Below, in pieces: positions 1 to 6,655 of a stretch of DNA of 7,124 nucleotides. The position numbers were made by a program, and so were the translations under genes. The notes beneath the pieces are model-generated. The model made no database searches. It saw nothing but the letters and a program-made list of their open reading frames with translations, and was not told the origin of the DNA. Origin of the DNA: Bacillota bacterium (lineage in GTDB: Bacteria; Bacillota; Clostridia; Christensenellales; Aristaeellaceae); assembly GCA_023458835.1 (NCBI GenBank), contig JAEWWY010000475.1:1-7124 (forward strand), written 5' to 3'. Positions within the stretch are counted from its first letter, which is position 1. Each line of letters opens with the position of its first letter.

Positions 1-923
1 GGGGAGAAGAGCAAATAGAAGCGCTGATGCAAAATCCCGGCATCATCCGCAACAGGCAAAAGATCACCGCATCGCTGAAAAACGCCCGGGCATTTTTGCA
101 GATACAAAAAGAATTCCAAAGCTTCGATGTCTATTTGATGTCCTTTTTCGGCGGGCGGCCGCTGATCAGCCACGTGGAGGACGACGCTCATGTCCCCGCC
201 GTCACAGCCGTTTCCCAGGCCATCAGCGCTGATATGAAGGCAAGGGGATTTTCCTTTATGGGCGCCACGGTGGTCTACTCCCACCTGCAGGCCGCCGGCA
301 TCGTGGATGACCATGTGAACGGCTGCTTCCGCAAAGCTGCCTTTCCCCCATCGCCGCCGGTGGCGGAAATAAAGCTTGCCGCGCTTTCCCGGGTGGGAAA
401 GGCGCTCAAGGCGGCGGATATCCTCTTTGGCGTGGGCGGCTCCGCCATGCTCTACCGAAACGGCCTGAGCGGGGATTTCAACGACATCGATCTTGTGGTT
501 GCGCTTGAGGACGCACAAAGGGCTGATGATGTGCTTTCGCGCCTTGGCGCAAGGGGCGCGGAAAGGGATTCCGGCGTGTTTGAGACCTCCGTCTTCCTTT
601 CCTATGAGGTGGAGGGCGTCGGTGTGGATATGATGGCGGGGCTTGCCATGCGCCATGACGCGGGCGTATACCGCTATGCTTTTGGGGCGGATTCCATTTG
701 CGATACCTGGCCTGTATGCGGTGAGATGCTTCCATTCTGCGCACTGGAGGATTGGTGCGTGCTGTACCGTCTGATGCCGGGCAAGGAAGAAAAGGCGGAA
801 CGCATCAAGGCCCATTTAAAGGATCAGGGCCTTCGTCATCCCGCGCTGCTTTCGCGGATGCTTTTAAACGGCGCGCCCGGGGAAATTCTCCGATGGCTGG
901 AAGATGTGCATACCCCATCATGA
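1..923 (+). CDS. DNA-3-methyladenine glycosylase I domain fused to a nucleotidyltransferase-fold domain (5' partial)
   Basis: The reading frame is open to the left edge (first full codon at 3), so the ATG at 27 is very probably internal and the N terminus is missing. Counting from that ATG, residues 1-101 are the C-terminal half of a Tag-type glycosylase, which excises 3-methyladenine from alkylated DNA: NPGIIRNRQKI, RGFSFMGATVVYS, and the zinc ligands H96 and C100 in DDHVNGC. They match the next gene without gaps at 57 of 99 residues. From about residue 112 a second domain follows, with GGSAMLY (137-143), DID (153-155) and a third acidic residue D201 in VDMM. This is the layout of a nucleotidyltransferase fold (G-G/S, then D-x-D, then D). 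The tail (LYRLMPGKEEKAERIKAHL) looks like the helical end of small NTase proteins. The substrate of the NTase part is unknown. The catalytic Tyr, Glu and Trp of Tag would lie upstream of the window. The usual Trp of the YLWS motif is Met here (M38). Confidence 0.85.
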   Translation, partial: GEEQIEALMQNPGIIRNRQKITASLKNARAFLQIQKEFQSFDVYLMSFFGGRPLISHVEDDAHVPAVTAVSQAISADMKARGFSFMGATVVYSHLQAAGIVDDHVNGCFRKAAFPPSPPVAEIKLAALSRVGKALKAADILFGVGGSAMLYRNGLSGDFNDIDLVVALEDAQRADDVLSRLGARGAERDSGVFETSVFLSYEVEGVGVDMMAGLAMRHDAGVYRYAFGADSICDTWPVCGEMLPFCALEDWCVLYRLMPGKEEKAERIKAHLKDQGLRHPALLSRMLLNGAPGEILRWLEDVHTPS

Positions 924-938
924 TGCTGATCGAATCTT

Positions 939-947
939 AAGGAGAGG
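939..947 (+). promoter_or_regulatory. Ribosome binding site of the second tag gene
   Basis: AAGGAGAGG lies 10 bases before the ATG at 958. It decides the start: the frame is open back to an ATG at 904, but that start would overlap the previous gene and add 18 residues with no counterpart in Tag proteins. Confidence 0.75.
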
Positions 948-957
948 AAGTGTTTTC

Positions 958-1515
958 ATGCACCGCTGCGGCTGGGCAGGCACGGATGAATTGTATGTAA
1001 GATACCATGACGAGGAATGGGGCAAGCCTGTACATGACGACAGGACGCTGTTCGAATTTCTGATCCTGGAAGGCGCTCAGGCAGGGCTTTCATGGATCAC
1101 CATCCTGCGCAAGCGTGAGAATTACCGCAAGGCCTATGAGCATTTTGATCCGGAAAAGGTAGCCGCCTTTCAAGACGATAAAGTGGCGGAACTGCTTGAA
1201 AACCCCGGCATCGTGCGCAACCGGCTGAAAATCGCCGCCTCCATCAAAAATGCCAGACTGTTTTTGCAGATTCAAAAAGAGTTTGGCAGCTTTGACCGCT
1301 ACCTCTGGTCCTATGTGGGCTTTGCGCCCCTGGTGGGCGATTGGGCGGAATATACCCAGGCGCCCTGCCGCACGGAGCTTTCCGACCGCATCAGCAAGGA
1401 TCTTCAAAAGCGCGGCTTCTCCTTCGTGGGCTCCACCATCATCTATTCCTACCTTCAGGCCGTAGGCGTGATAGACGACCACGAGAACGCCTGCTTTTGC
1501 AAAACGAGGGGGTAA
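958..1515 (+). CDS. tag: DNA-3-methyladenine glycosylase I (complete)
   Basis: Tag is a base-excision repair enzyme. It hydrolyses the N-glycosidic bond of 3-methyladenine in alkylated DNA and leaves an abasic site; it is cytoplasmic and acts on DNA. The protein has 185 residues, close to the usual length. It starts MHRCGWAGTDELYVRYHDEE, and the residue numbers coincide with those of E. coli Tag as I remember them: zinc ligands C4, H17, H175 and C179, and base-pocket residues Y16, E38 and W46 (EGAQAGLSWITIL). All are present, so the enzyme should be active. It begins 34 bases after the stop of the Tag-NTase fusion gene and has its own good ribosome binding site, so the two are probably cotranscribed. 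The neighbouring fusion is a paralogue (57 of 99 identical residues over the shared part). No terminator is visible before the AraC-type gene downstream. Confidence 0.96.
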   Translation: MHRCGWAGTDELYVRYHDEEWGKPVHDDRTLFEFLILEGAQAGLSWITILRKRENYRKAYEHFDPEKVAAFQDDKVAELLENPGIVRNRLKIAASIKNARLFLQIQKEFGSFDRYLWSYVGFAPLVGDWAEYTQAPCRTELSDRISKDLQKRGFSFVGSTIIYSYLQAVGVIDDHENACFCKTRG

Positions 1516-1582
1516 ACAGCGCAAGGAAAGTCAAGAAATGCTCCTCACCTTTCAGTAGAATACACATGGAGGTAGCAAGCGC

Positions 1583-2500
1583 ATGGATCAATGGCAGCAG
1601 GTGTGTGCGGTCCAACGGATGCAGGATTACATCCGGTCGCATCTTACCGATCCCATCACACTGCTGGAGCTTGCGCGGCAGGCGGGCTATTCCCCCTTCC
1701 ACAGCGCCCGCATGTTCAAGGAACTCACCGGCCGGAGCCCCTTTGAATACATGCGGCAATTGCGCCTGACAAAGGCGGCGCTGAAGCTGCGGGATGAAAA
1801 CGTGCGGGTGCTGGATGTGGCGCTGGACTTTGTGTTCGACAGCCACGAAGGCTTCACCAGGGCGTTTTCCAGGGAATTTGGCATCACGCCCCGCCGGTAT
1901 CAAAAAAGCCCGCCGCCCATACGCCTGTTCCTGCCCTCCAGCGTGCGCGAATATTACGGCTACCTGAAAAGAGGAGAAAGCAATATGGAAAAGGATCAAA
2001 CGCCCGGATTTGTGCTTGTGCAAGTCATCGACCGCCCCGCCCGCAAGGTGATTTTAAAGCGGGGCAAAAAGGCGGAGGATTACTTTGCCTACTGCGAGGA
2101 GGTGGGCTGCGACGTATGGGGTGTTTTGTGCAGCGTAAAGGAAGCGCTGTATGAGCCCATTGGCATGTGGCGGCCCAAGCGCTTCCGCCCGGAGGGCACA
2201 TCTGAATACGCCCAGGGGGTAGAGGTCCCCGCCGGTTACAGCGGTGAAGTGCCCGAAGGATATGAAGTGATGGACCTGCCACCCTGCCGGATGATGGTGT
2301 TCCAGGGCCCGCCCTACGACGACAATGTGTTCTTTGAGGCCATCGGGGAAATGGGCGCGGCCATGGAGAAATACAACCCCGAACTGTACGGCTTCGCCGG
2401 GGCGGATGATGACGGCCCCCGCTACCAACTGGAGCCCCAGGGCTACCGCGGGTATATTGAAGCACGGCCGGTGAGAAGCGTCACCGCTCACGAAAAGTAA
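1583..2500 (+). CDS. AraC-family transcriptional regulator with GyrI-like effector-binding domain
   Basis: This is a 305-residue regulator. Residues about 8-108 form the paired helix-turn-helix DNA-binding domain of the AraC/XylS family: the first HTH is around ITLLELARQAGYSPFHSARM, and the second is around VLDVALDFVFDSHEGFTRAF followed by REFGITPRRY, the family's signature end. Residues about 140-298 resemble the GyrI/Rob-type effector-binding fold (VIDRPARKVILKRG near the start; EVPEGYEVMDLPPCRMMVFQG and GYRGYIEARPV near the end), which usually binds small hydrophobic or cationic ligands. The order of DNA-binding domain first and ligand domain second is that of Rob. The start is set by GGAGGT at 1568-1573, 9 bases before the ATG. 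It follows tag by 67 bases in the same direction. Its target genes cannot be read from the sequence; a link to alkylation repair is only suggested by position. Confidence 0.9.
   Translation: MDQWQQVCAVQRMQDYIRSHLTDPITLLELARQAGYSPFHSARMFKELTGRSPFEYMRQLRLTKAALKLRDENVRVLDVALDFVFDSHEGFTRAFSREFGITPRRYQKSPPPIRLFLPSSVREYYGYLKRGESNMEKDQTPGFVLVQVIDRPARKVILKRGKKAEDYFAYCEEVGCDVWGVLCSVKEALYEPIGMWRPKRFRPEGTSEYAQGVEVPAGYSGEVPEGYEVMDLPPCRMMVFQGPPYDDNVFFEAIGEMGAAMEKYNPELYGFAGADDDGPRYQLEPQGYRGYIEARPVRSVTAHEK
1971..1987 (+). promoter_or_regulatory. Possible internal ribosome binding site and in-frame ATG within the AraC-type gene
   Basis: GAGGAG at 1971-1976 lies 8 bases before an in-frame ATG at 1985 (Met135 of the regulator). 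The site falls in the linker just before the GyrI-like domain. Initiation here would give a 171-residue stand-alone effector domain (1985-2500). The bases also encode an ordinary Lys-Arg-Gly-Glu-Ser-Asn stretch, so chance is possible. Confidence 0.4.
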
Positions 2501-2516
2501 AGAACGCCGGAATGAC

Positions 2517-2676
2517 GGGGCTGTCGCGTTAGCTGCATAACTGTATAGATATTCATAGGGATGGCATCCGAAGGTTTCCAAAGGGCGACCGGAAAGCCCT
2601 TTGGTCGCGTCCGAAAACGCGAAATCCTTCCCGTTGAATAACCATATGCAGCATATGCGCTTAGTGCGACAGCCCC
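2517..2676. repeat. MITE-like element with terminal inverted repeats
   Basis: The 160-bp gene-free element is bounded by perfect 11-bp inverted repeats, GGGGCTGTCGC at 2517-2527 and GCGACAGCCCC at 2666-2676. The pairing continues imperfectly inward, so 18 of the outer 23 positions match (2517-2539 against 2654-2676). The interior holds a 9-bp hairpin and the short palindrome CATATG-CAG-CATATG (2643-2657). No convincing transposase reading frame is present. The ends recall those of some insertion sequences (GGGGCTGT starts), which suggests a non-autonomous element mobilised in trans. I could not see a target-site duplication in the flanks. The element lies between the convergent AraC-type and oxidoreductase genes, which a small insertion would tolerate. 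No second copy is in this window. Confidence 0.6.
2578..2604. repeat. Perfect 9-bp hairpin inside the MITE-like element
   Basis: CCAAAGGGC (2578-2586) pairs with GCCCTTTGG (2596-2604) across a 9-base loop. An overlapping alternative stem, GCGACC (2585-2590) with GGTCGC (2603-2608), excludes the first. There is no T-tract on either strand, so it is not a standard intrinsic terminator, although it could slow transcription from the two converging genes. Confidence 0.55.
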
Positions 2677-2748
2677 CTAAGCTTGATACCCTGGCCGCAG
2701 CAGGGATCACCGCATTGCGCGTCTTCTGTAGCTGGCAACCCATTAAGT

Positions 2749-4443
2749 TCAATTGGGCCAGTCTCTCTCCGTTCCGCTTGACGCATCCGTAGGATAGTAA
2801 TAATTTGCCGGCCCGGCAGGCATGTCATTGAAAGCGGCTTCGCTGCCCTTTCCCGCATCAATAGGCGGCTCTTCCGCTTTGGGATCGTCCCTATCTTTTA
2901 TCCGTTCCCCTTCCACCGCATCCATGAATGCTGCATAGCTGCCTTCAAACAGCACCGGCAGGGGGTTTTTCGGCGGGCCTTCCAGCAGCTTACCATCAGC
3001 CTTGAACCTGCCGCCGTGGGCCGGGCAGTCCCAGGTTTTTTCTGAGGCGTTGAAGTTTAGTTCCGTGCCAAGGTGGGTACAGGAGATGTCCAGCACAGTC
3101 ACGCGGTCATTGTCATCCCGGAAAACGCCCGCCTTGTGCCCGCCAAAGCGGATGGGGCGGCCCTCGCCCTTTGCCAACTCCTTATAGTCCCTGGTTCCCT
3201 CGAACTTTGATTTGATCAGTTCGCCCACGCCCGCAAACACTTCGGAGGCCACCTTGCCAATAGACTTTACCATATCCCCCCGGCTGCGGGAATACAGATC
3301 CTCATAGTCGCAGCGGCCCGTATCGATCAGGTGTGAAATCATCATTCCTGCCAGCGTGCCGCTGGTCAACCCCCATTTGCGGTACCCCGTGGCAATATAG
3401 ATATTGAAATGATCCGACAGCCGCCCGATATAGGGGATCTGATCCGGTGTTTCATAATCCTGGGCGGACCACTTGGCCAGTACCTTTTTCACGCCGGCGA
3501 TCTGATCCGCAAAATCGGTCAGATGCTGAAAGTGATCGCCCGTATCCTTTTCATCCCTGCCCGGGAAGTGGGTATCCCCCACCACAATCAGGATGCGCTT
3601 TCCATTTTCCACATGGGTGCGGATGGAGCGCGCAGGCTCACCAATATTGATATAGCTGCCGTCAGGCCAATTCCCGCTGGCCTCCACGGCAATGCCGTAA
3701 TCCCGGCGCGCATACAGCCTGGTGAAGAACACGTTGGGGCCGTCATAGAAGGGATATTGTGTGGCCTGCACCAGGTGGCGGCAGCGGATGGAGGCGCCGT
3801 TTTCCAGTACCACAGTCTTGATATTGCCATCTTCCACGCCGATCGCCTTCGTGCTTGTATAGATCTTCGCCCCGCCCTTCACAGCGGCATCCGCCAGCCC
3901 CTGGGCATAGCGCACCGGATGGAATACGGCCTGGCCGGGAAAGCCGAGCAGCGCTTTGCTTCCCTTGGGAAATTCGGGCTTGGTTATCCAATCCGCCGGG
4001 ATTTCCAGGCGCCTTGCCGCTTCATATTCCGCCAGAAGCATATCCTTTTCGTTGTTGGCGGAAGCGGCCCAGAGGAATGCGGTGCTTTCCGCCATCTGGC
4101 AATCAATGTGATGCTTTCGCACCGCTTCCGCCGCGAAACGGATCGCTCTTAACTGGGATGCCGCAAACTCCCTGGCGGCATCGATGCCATACTTTTCCAT
4201 GAGGTTGCTGTAGATGATGCTGTGCTGGATGGTGAGCTTGCCGGTGGTGTTGCCCGTAGTACCCGAGCACAGCGTTTCCGCCTCGATGACCACGGGCTTT
4301 ATGCCCCGGTGCGTCAAACAATAGGCGGTAGTAAGGCCGCTGATGCCGCCGCCTACAATAAGGACATCCGTTTCCAAATCCCTCTCAAGCCGCGGATACT
4401 CCCGCGGCTTTTGTGTTTGATTCCAATAGGAAATATGCTCCAT
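2749..4443 (-). CDS. FAD-dependent oxidoreductase with C-terminal Rieske [2Fe-2S] domain (YhfW-like)
   Basis: This 564-residue protein has two recognisable parts. Residues about 25-395 are a DAO/glycine-oxidase-type flavoprotein: the dinucleotide-binding motif VLIVGGGISGLTTAYCL (27-43) is followed by the acidic E54 that binds the ribose of FAD, and IYIATGYRKWGLTSGTLAG (348-366) is the C-terminal FAD contact. Residues about 428-500 are a Rieske domain with both ligand pairs, C455-x-H457 (SCTHLG) and C473-x2-H476 (DCPAHGGRF), so it should carry a [2Fe-2S] cluster. The layout is that of Bacillus YhfW. The substrate is unknown; electron transfer between an amine or amino-acid oxidation site and the cluster is an inference. 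The last 60 or so residues, rich in Asp, Glu, Pro and Ala, extend beyond the Rieske domain and match nothing I recognise. AAAGGAG (4451-4457 on the plus strand) lies 7 bases before the ATG. There is no signal peptide, so it is probably cytoplasmic. Confidence 0.93.
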   Translation of the reverse strand: MEHISYWNQTQKPREYPRLERDLETDVLIVGGGISGLTTAYCLTHRGIKPVVIEAETLCSGTTGNTTGKLTIQHSIIYSNLMEKYGIDAAREFAASQLRAIRFAAEAVRKHHIDCQMAESTAFLWAASANNEKDMLLAEYEAARRLEIPADWITKPEFPKGSKALLGFPGQAVFHPVRYAQGLADAAVKGGAKIYTSTKAIGVEDGNIKTVVLENGASIRCRHLVQATQYPFYDGPNVFFTRLYARRDYGIAVEASGNWPDGSYINIGEPARSIRTHVENGKRILIVVGDTHFPGRDEKDTGDHFQHLTDFADQIAGVKKVLAKWSAQDYETPDQIPYIGRLSDHFNIYIATGYRKWGLTSGTLAGMMISHLIDTGRCDYEDLYSRSRGDMVKSIGKVASEVFAGVGELIKSKFEGTRDYKELAKGEGRPIRFGGHKAGVFRDDNDRVTVLDISCTHLGTELNFNASEKTWDCPAHGGRFKADGKLLEGPPKNPLPVLFEGSYAAFMDAVEGERIKDRDDPKAEEPPIDAGKGSEAAFNDMPAGPANYYYPTDASSGTERDWPN

Positions 4444-4510
4444 GTTCTTGCTCCTTTGACCGCTTTCTTTCCTATGTTGTCCGGTTCAGGCCCGATTAAG
4501 ACGCAATATG

Positions 4511-4539
4511 TTTCCAATTTACCCGCCAGGTTCCATAAT
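4511..4539 (+). promoter_or_regulatory. Candidate sigma-A-type promoter for the cyanophycin operon
   Basis: In the 158-bp gap between two divergent genes, TTTCCA (4511-4516) and CATAAT (4534-4539) are separated by 17 bases. This is the best match to a -35/-10 pair that I see upstream of iadA (4 of 6 and 5 of 6 consensus bases). It would give a leader of roughly 55 bases. The call rests on consensus alone. No clear promoter stood out for the minus-strand oxidoreductase, which must also start in this gap. Confidence 0.3.
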
Positions 4540-4589
4540 GAAAGATTTCCTTTGGGGCAAATCTACATGGGAATCCTGATTTTTTGTTT

Positions 4590-4596
4590 GGGAGGT
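4590..4596 (+). promoter_or_regulatory. Ribosome binding site of iadA
   Basis: GGGAGGT lies 5 bases before the ATG at 4602. It rules out the upstream in-frame TTG at 4584, which would place this site inside the coding region. Confidence 0.75.
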
Positions 4597-4601
4597 CGTT
4601 C

Positions 4602-5738
4602 ATGCTTTTGCTCAAAGGGGGAGAAATATACGCCCCGGAGCCTATGGGATACACAGACCTGCTGCTTTCGCCGGAAAAAATCCTTATCATGCGGCAAAAC
4701 ATCCCCACCGTAAAAGAGTATGAAACGGAAGTCATGGACTGCGCTGGGCTATTATTATGCCCCGCCTTCATCGACCAGCATGTACACCTGACCGGCGGCG
4801 GCGGGGAAGAGGGGCCTCAAAGCCGGGTGCCGGAAATGATGCTTACGGATTTGACCCTTGCCGGCATCGGCACGGCGGCGGGGCTGCTGGGCGCCGACGG
4901 CGTGACAAGGAGCGTTGCTTCCCTTTTGGCCAAGGCCCGGGCGCTGGAATTGGATGGCATGAGCACGGTGATCTATACCGGCAGCTATGGCCTGCCCACC
5001 GATACCCTGACAGGTAGGGTGCTTCACGATATCGCTTTTGTGGACAAGGTGGTAGGCGCCGGTGAGGTGGCCATCTCCGACTACCGTTCCTCCCACCCCA
5101 GCCTGGAAATGCTGAGGGAACTGGCCTGGGAGGTAAAGCTGGGCGGCATGATCGGAGGCAAGGCAGGCATCCTCCACATGCATGTAGGCGACGGCAAAAA
5201 AGGCTTGGCTCCGCTTACCGACCTGGTTGAAGAAAGCAACTTCCCCATCAGCATGTTCGTGCCCACGCATTTGAACCGCAACAAGAAATTGTTTGAGGAT
5301 GCGATGCGGTATGGACGCAAAGGCGGCTTTCTGGACCTGACCGCCGGGGAAACGGATCAAACAGGCCACACGCTGCCGGAAGCGGCAAGGCTGCTGCTGG
5401 AAGGCGGAATAAAAAAGGAGCAGATCACCTTTTCCTCCGACGCGGGGGGCAGCAACCCCCAAAGCCCGGATGGAAGGGGCCATGCCTATAGCCTGTACCA
5501 TGACGTGGTGTCCTGCGTGCGTGAAAAAAACATTCCCCTTTCCACGGCGCTGATGATGGTAACGCACAACCCGGCTGCCCGGCTGAAGCTGCATCCCAGG
5601 AAAGGTGTTTTGGCGCCCGGCAGCGACGCGGACATCCTCATGCTGAAAAAGGACGACCTGTCTATCGTCCACCTGATTTTGGGCGGGAAGTCCGCCGTGA
5701 AGAACGGCGTTTGCCTGATGAAGGGAAAATATGAATAG
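4602..5738 (+). CDS. iadA: Isoaspartyl dipeptidase (beta-aspartyl dipeptidase), amidohydrolase family
   Basis: The enzyme hydrolyses beta-aspartyl dipeptides. Here the expected substrate is beta-Asp-Arg released by the cyanophycinase encoded next, giving free Asp and Arg in the cytoplasm. The 378-residue length fits the family (about 390). Compared with E. coli IadA from memory, the metal ligands are H60 and H62 (DQHVHL), H194 (HVGD), H223 (PTHLNRN) and D280 (SSDAGGS). Substrate residues are E69 (GGGGEEGP), Y129 (TGSYG), R162 (SDYRS), R226 and S284. The carbamylated bridging lysine of E. coli (K162) aligns with E155 in GAGEVAISD; this shifts the metal bridge from carbamate to carboxylate but need not abolish activity, since other amidohydrolases use Glu there. 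The C terminus (GVLAPGSDADILMLK) is the usual small beta-sandwich return. It is the first gene of the cyanophycin operon, 86 bases ahead of cphB. Confidence 0.95.
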   Translation: MLLLKGGEIYAPEPMGYTDLLLSPEKILIMRQNIPTVKEYETEVMDCAGLLLCPAFIDQHVHLTGGGGEEGPQSRVPEMMLTDLTLAGIGTAAGLLGADGVTRSVASLLAKARALELDGMSTVIYTGSYGLPTDTLTGRVLHDIAFVDKVVGAGEVAISDYRSSHPSLEMLRELAWEVKLGGMIGGKAGILHMHVGDGKKGLAPLTDLVEESNFPISMFVPTHLNRNKKLFEDAMRYGRKGGFLDLTAGETDQTGHTLPEAARLLLEGGIKKEQITFSSDAGGSNPQSPDGRGHAYSLYHDVVSCVREKNIPLSTALMMVTHNPAARLKLHPRKGVLAPGSDADILMLKKDDLSIVHLILGGKSAVKNGVCLMKGKYE

Positions 5739-5824
5739 CCGGACAAATCGCGGGCCGGTGCGCAAGACCGTATGTTTCATAAGCGCCGGGGGAGAATGTC
5801 ATAAGGATAAGACAGGAGGCTGCC

Positions 5825-6637
5825 ATGGGTGGGAAGGTGCAGGGAAACCTGATGATAATCGGCGGCGCGGAAGATAAGCAGGGCGCCAAGGAAATACTTC
5901 ACGCGGCCGCCCAAAGCTCCGGCGGAGAAAACGGACGGATGGTGATCATTACCACCGCCAGCATGAAGCCCAAGGAGCTTGGCGATACATACCGTTCTCT
6001 TTTTACCGGTTTTGGGATAGGGCAGGTAGCAGTGGCCGACATCCAGACCCGCAAGGAAGCCAATGATCCCGCCTTCGTCCAAATGATCGGGGATGCCACA
6101 GGCATCTTCTTCACCGGGGGCGACCAGCTCCGCATCACCAGCATCTTGGGTGGGACCAAATCCGAGCAGGCGCTGCAGGAAACATATTTGCGCGGCGCGC
6201 TGGTGGCCGGCACCAGCGCCGGGGCTTCGGTGGTATGCAGCACCATGATCACCGATGGGCTCGGCAATGACCCGGCCCGCAAATGTACCCTGAAGATGGC
6301 CCCGGGCCTGGGCCTGTTGGAGCAGGTGATTGTGGATCAGCATTTTGCGCAGCGGGGGCGCCTTGGAAGGCTGCTGTGCGCAGTGGCCGAAAACCCCCAT
6401 ACCCTGGGGGTGGGCATTGATGAGGATACGGCCATCCACGTCCACCCTGACGGCCGCTTTCAGGTGCTGGGGACAAACGCCGTCACCGTAATCGACGGAA
6501 GGGACATCAGCTATGCCAACGTATCCGAGCTCAAGCCCGATGAGATCCTGGCCATTGCCCATGTGACGCTGCACGTGCTGCCCAGGGGCCACGGCTACGA
6601 TATGAAGACCCGTACCATCATCACGCCATCATCATAA
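5825..6637 (+). CDS. cphB: Cyanophycinase
   Basis: This is a serine exopeptidase of the S51 (peptidase E-like) family that trims cyanophycin, the multi-L-arginyl-poly-L-aspartate storage polymer, to beta-Asp-Arg dipeptides. The 270-residue protein matches the usual length. Signature segments in order are NLMIIGGAEDK (8-18), IFFTGGDQLRITS (94-106), the nucleophile motif GTSAGAS with S131 (129-135), and DQHFAQRGRLGRL (171-183), which holds the residues that shape the substrate pocket. GVGIDEDTAI (195-204) is also typical. There is no signal peptide, so this is an intracellular form acting on the organism's own granules rather than a secreted scavenging form. AGGAGG at 5814-5819 lies 5 bases before the ATG. 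It is followed by cphA after only 18 bases, so synthesis and degradation enzymes are made from one message, and their balance must be set partly after transcription. Confidence 0.97.
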   Translation: MGGKVQGNLMIIGGAEDKQGAKEILHAAAQSSGGENGRMVIITTASMKPKELGDTYRSLFTGFGIGQVAVADIQTRKEANDPAFVQMIGDATGIFFTGGDQLRITSILGGTKSEQALQETYLRGALVAGTSAGASVVCSTMITDGLGNDPARKCTLKMAPGLGLLEQVIVDQHFAQRGRLGRLLCAVAENPHTLGVGIDEDTAIHVHPDGRFQVLGTNAVTVIDGRDISYANVSELKPDEILAIAHVTLHVLPRGHGYDMKTRTIITPSS

Positions 6638-6640
6638 ACC

Positions 6641-6646
6641 GGGAGG
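6641..6646 (+). promoter_or_regulatory. Ribosome binding site of cphA, marking a GTG start
   Basis: GGGAGG lies 9 bases before the GTG at 6656. The only in-frame codons further upstream run into a stop at 6635-6637 and include no ATG, GTG or TTG, so GTG is the sole plausible start. Confidence 0.8.
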
Positions 6647-6655
6647 CGCAGCCGC

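Noticed and set aside
1556..1561. TAGAAT upstream of the AraC-type gene, considered as a -10 box
   Set aside because: No acceptable -35 element lies at 16-18 bases upstream.
2685..2708. A stem-loop (GATACCCTG with CAGGGATC) downstream of the oxidoreductase gene, considered as a terminator
   Set aside because: The stem has a bulge and no T-tract follows on the minus strand, so it does not qualify as an intrinsic terminator.
2054..2752. A 232-codon minus-strand frame covering the end of the AraC-type gene and the MITE-like element
   Set aside because: It runs through non-coding repeat sequence and antisense to a recognised domain, and no protein family is visible.
2601..2792. A 63-codon plus-strand frame starting within the MITE-like element
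   Set aside because: There is no ribosome binding site and no family resemblance, and it spans a structured repeat and the end of the oxidoreductase gene.
3409..4152. A 247-codon plus-strand frame inside the oxidoreductase gene
   Set aside because: It is antisense to a clear FAD-binding protein and has no recognisable domain.
4755..5780. A 341-codon open frame on the minus strand across iadA
   Set aside because: It is opposite a gene with clear family motifs, has no matching motifs itself, and arises from GC-rich codon bias on the other strand.
5772..5804. A 10-codon frame (MFHKRRGRMS) between iadA and cphB, considered as a leader peptide
   Set aside because: It has no clear ribosome binding site, no attenuator-like structure around it, and a length expected by chance.
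5777..6592. A 271-codon open frame on the minus strand across cphB
   Set aside because: It mirrors the cyanophycinase gene, whose catalytic motifs are all present on the plus strand.
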